Shown here piece after piece: positions 25,941 to 26,068 of a DNA stretch of 26,068 nucleotides (positions are counted from its first letter, which is position 1; the number at the start of each line of letters is the position of its first letter). Both the position numbers and the translations under genes were made by a program. Location: contig JAYMTF010001128.1 in the NCBI GenBank assembly GCA_036897485.1, forward strand, positions 1 through 26,068, given 5' to 3'. This DNA comes from Pelargonium nanum (taxonomy: Eukaryota; Streptophyta; Magnoliopsida; Geraniales; Geraniaceae). The notes under the pieces are model-generated. The model searched no databases and was not told the origin of the DNA. It saw only the letters and a list, made by a program, of their open reading frames with translations.

Positions 25941-26068
25941 TTTTTTTTTTTAAGGGTAAATGTTAGTACTTCTCATTAAGCCATAAAATGTCAAGAAGGC
26001 TTACAAAGCAGAAGAAACAAAACTAGCCAAAGTGAAATCAAACCTACCCAAACTAAGAATGCAAACCA
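25941..26068 (-). mobile_element. Possible 3' end of a non-LTR retrotransposon, cut by the window edge
   Basis: Eleven Ts (25941-25951) followed by AAGGGTAAATGTTAGTACTT and TCTCATTAAGCC. On the minus strand this reads as a T/G-rich 3' region ending in poly(A), the usual look of plant LINE tails. No ORF is open in the 117 nt available, so the call rests on the tail alone; a SINE or retrocopy is possible. Confidence 0.45.

Overview
This is a window of plant nuclear DNA, AT-rich and intron-rich, almost certainly from a eudicot. It has GT-AG introns, T-rich introns, plant protein families and small plant transposable elements. An asterid is my weak guess, resting only on a TS/Au-like SINE. No bacterial, organellar or viral genes, RNA genes or CRISPR arrays were seen. 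Both protein-coding genes lie on the + strand, head to tail. I built them by hand: every junction used has GT-AG ends and keeps the reading frame.

Gene 1 (promoter about 250-345, CDS 637-12133, 16 coding exons, 707 aa) encodes a cytosolic-type protein with six kelch units, a polar linker and a C-terminal coiled coil. It resembles the kelch and coiled-coil part of plant acyl-CoA-binding proteins ACBP4/5 but lacks the acyl-CoA-binding domain. From memory it matches the Arabidopsis At5g18590 type. Its introns hold a diverged 120-bp duplication, a 31-bp tandem repeat, an intact-looking 440-bp hAT-type MITE (4312-4751) and other repeat debris.

The 1.6 kb between the two stop/start codons (12134-13902) holds the 3'UTR of gene 1, AT-rich DNA without a gene, and a GC-rich CCGG-laden block. 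That block abuts a triplet of site II (TGGGCY) promoter elements that probably drives gene 2.

Gene 2 (CDS 13903-23693, 16 coding exons, 885 aa) is NOT3, the CNOT3/Not3/5 subunit of the CCR4-NOT deadenylase and transcription-regulation complex. It has the N-terminal coiled-coil domain, a long Ser/Pro/Gln-rich linker and the C-terminal NOT box. A 26-codon upstream ORF overlaps its start codon, and two in-frame acceptors 12 nt apart precede exon 11. Its introns contain a SINE, a short MITE, a (T)36 tract between 10-bp direct repeats, and a decayed three-unit GATAA repeat.

The last 2.4 kb (23694-26068) is the NOT3 3'UTR followed by AT-rich intergenic DNA with repeat fragments, ending in what looks like the minus-strand 3' end of a non-LTR retrotransposon. 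The two genes have no evident shared pathway; both have promoters of the housekeeping site II type. I see no new enzymatic or defence system. The most unusual observation is a recurrent micro-insertion architecture at three places: direct repeat, T-run, 5-6 nt, direct repeat. This looks like extremely truncated retroposition.
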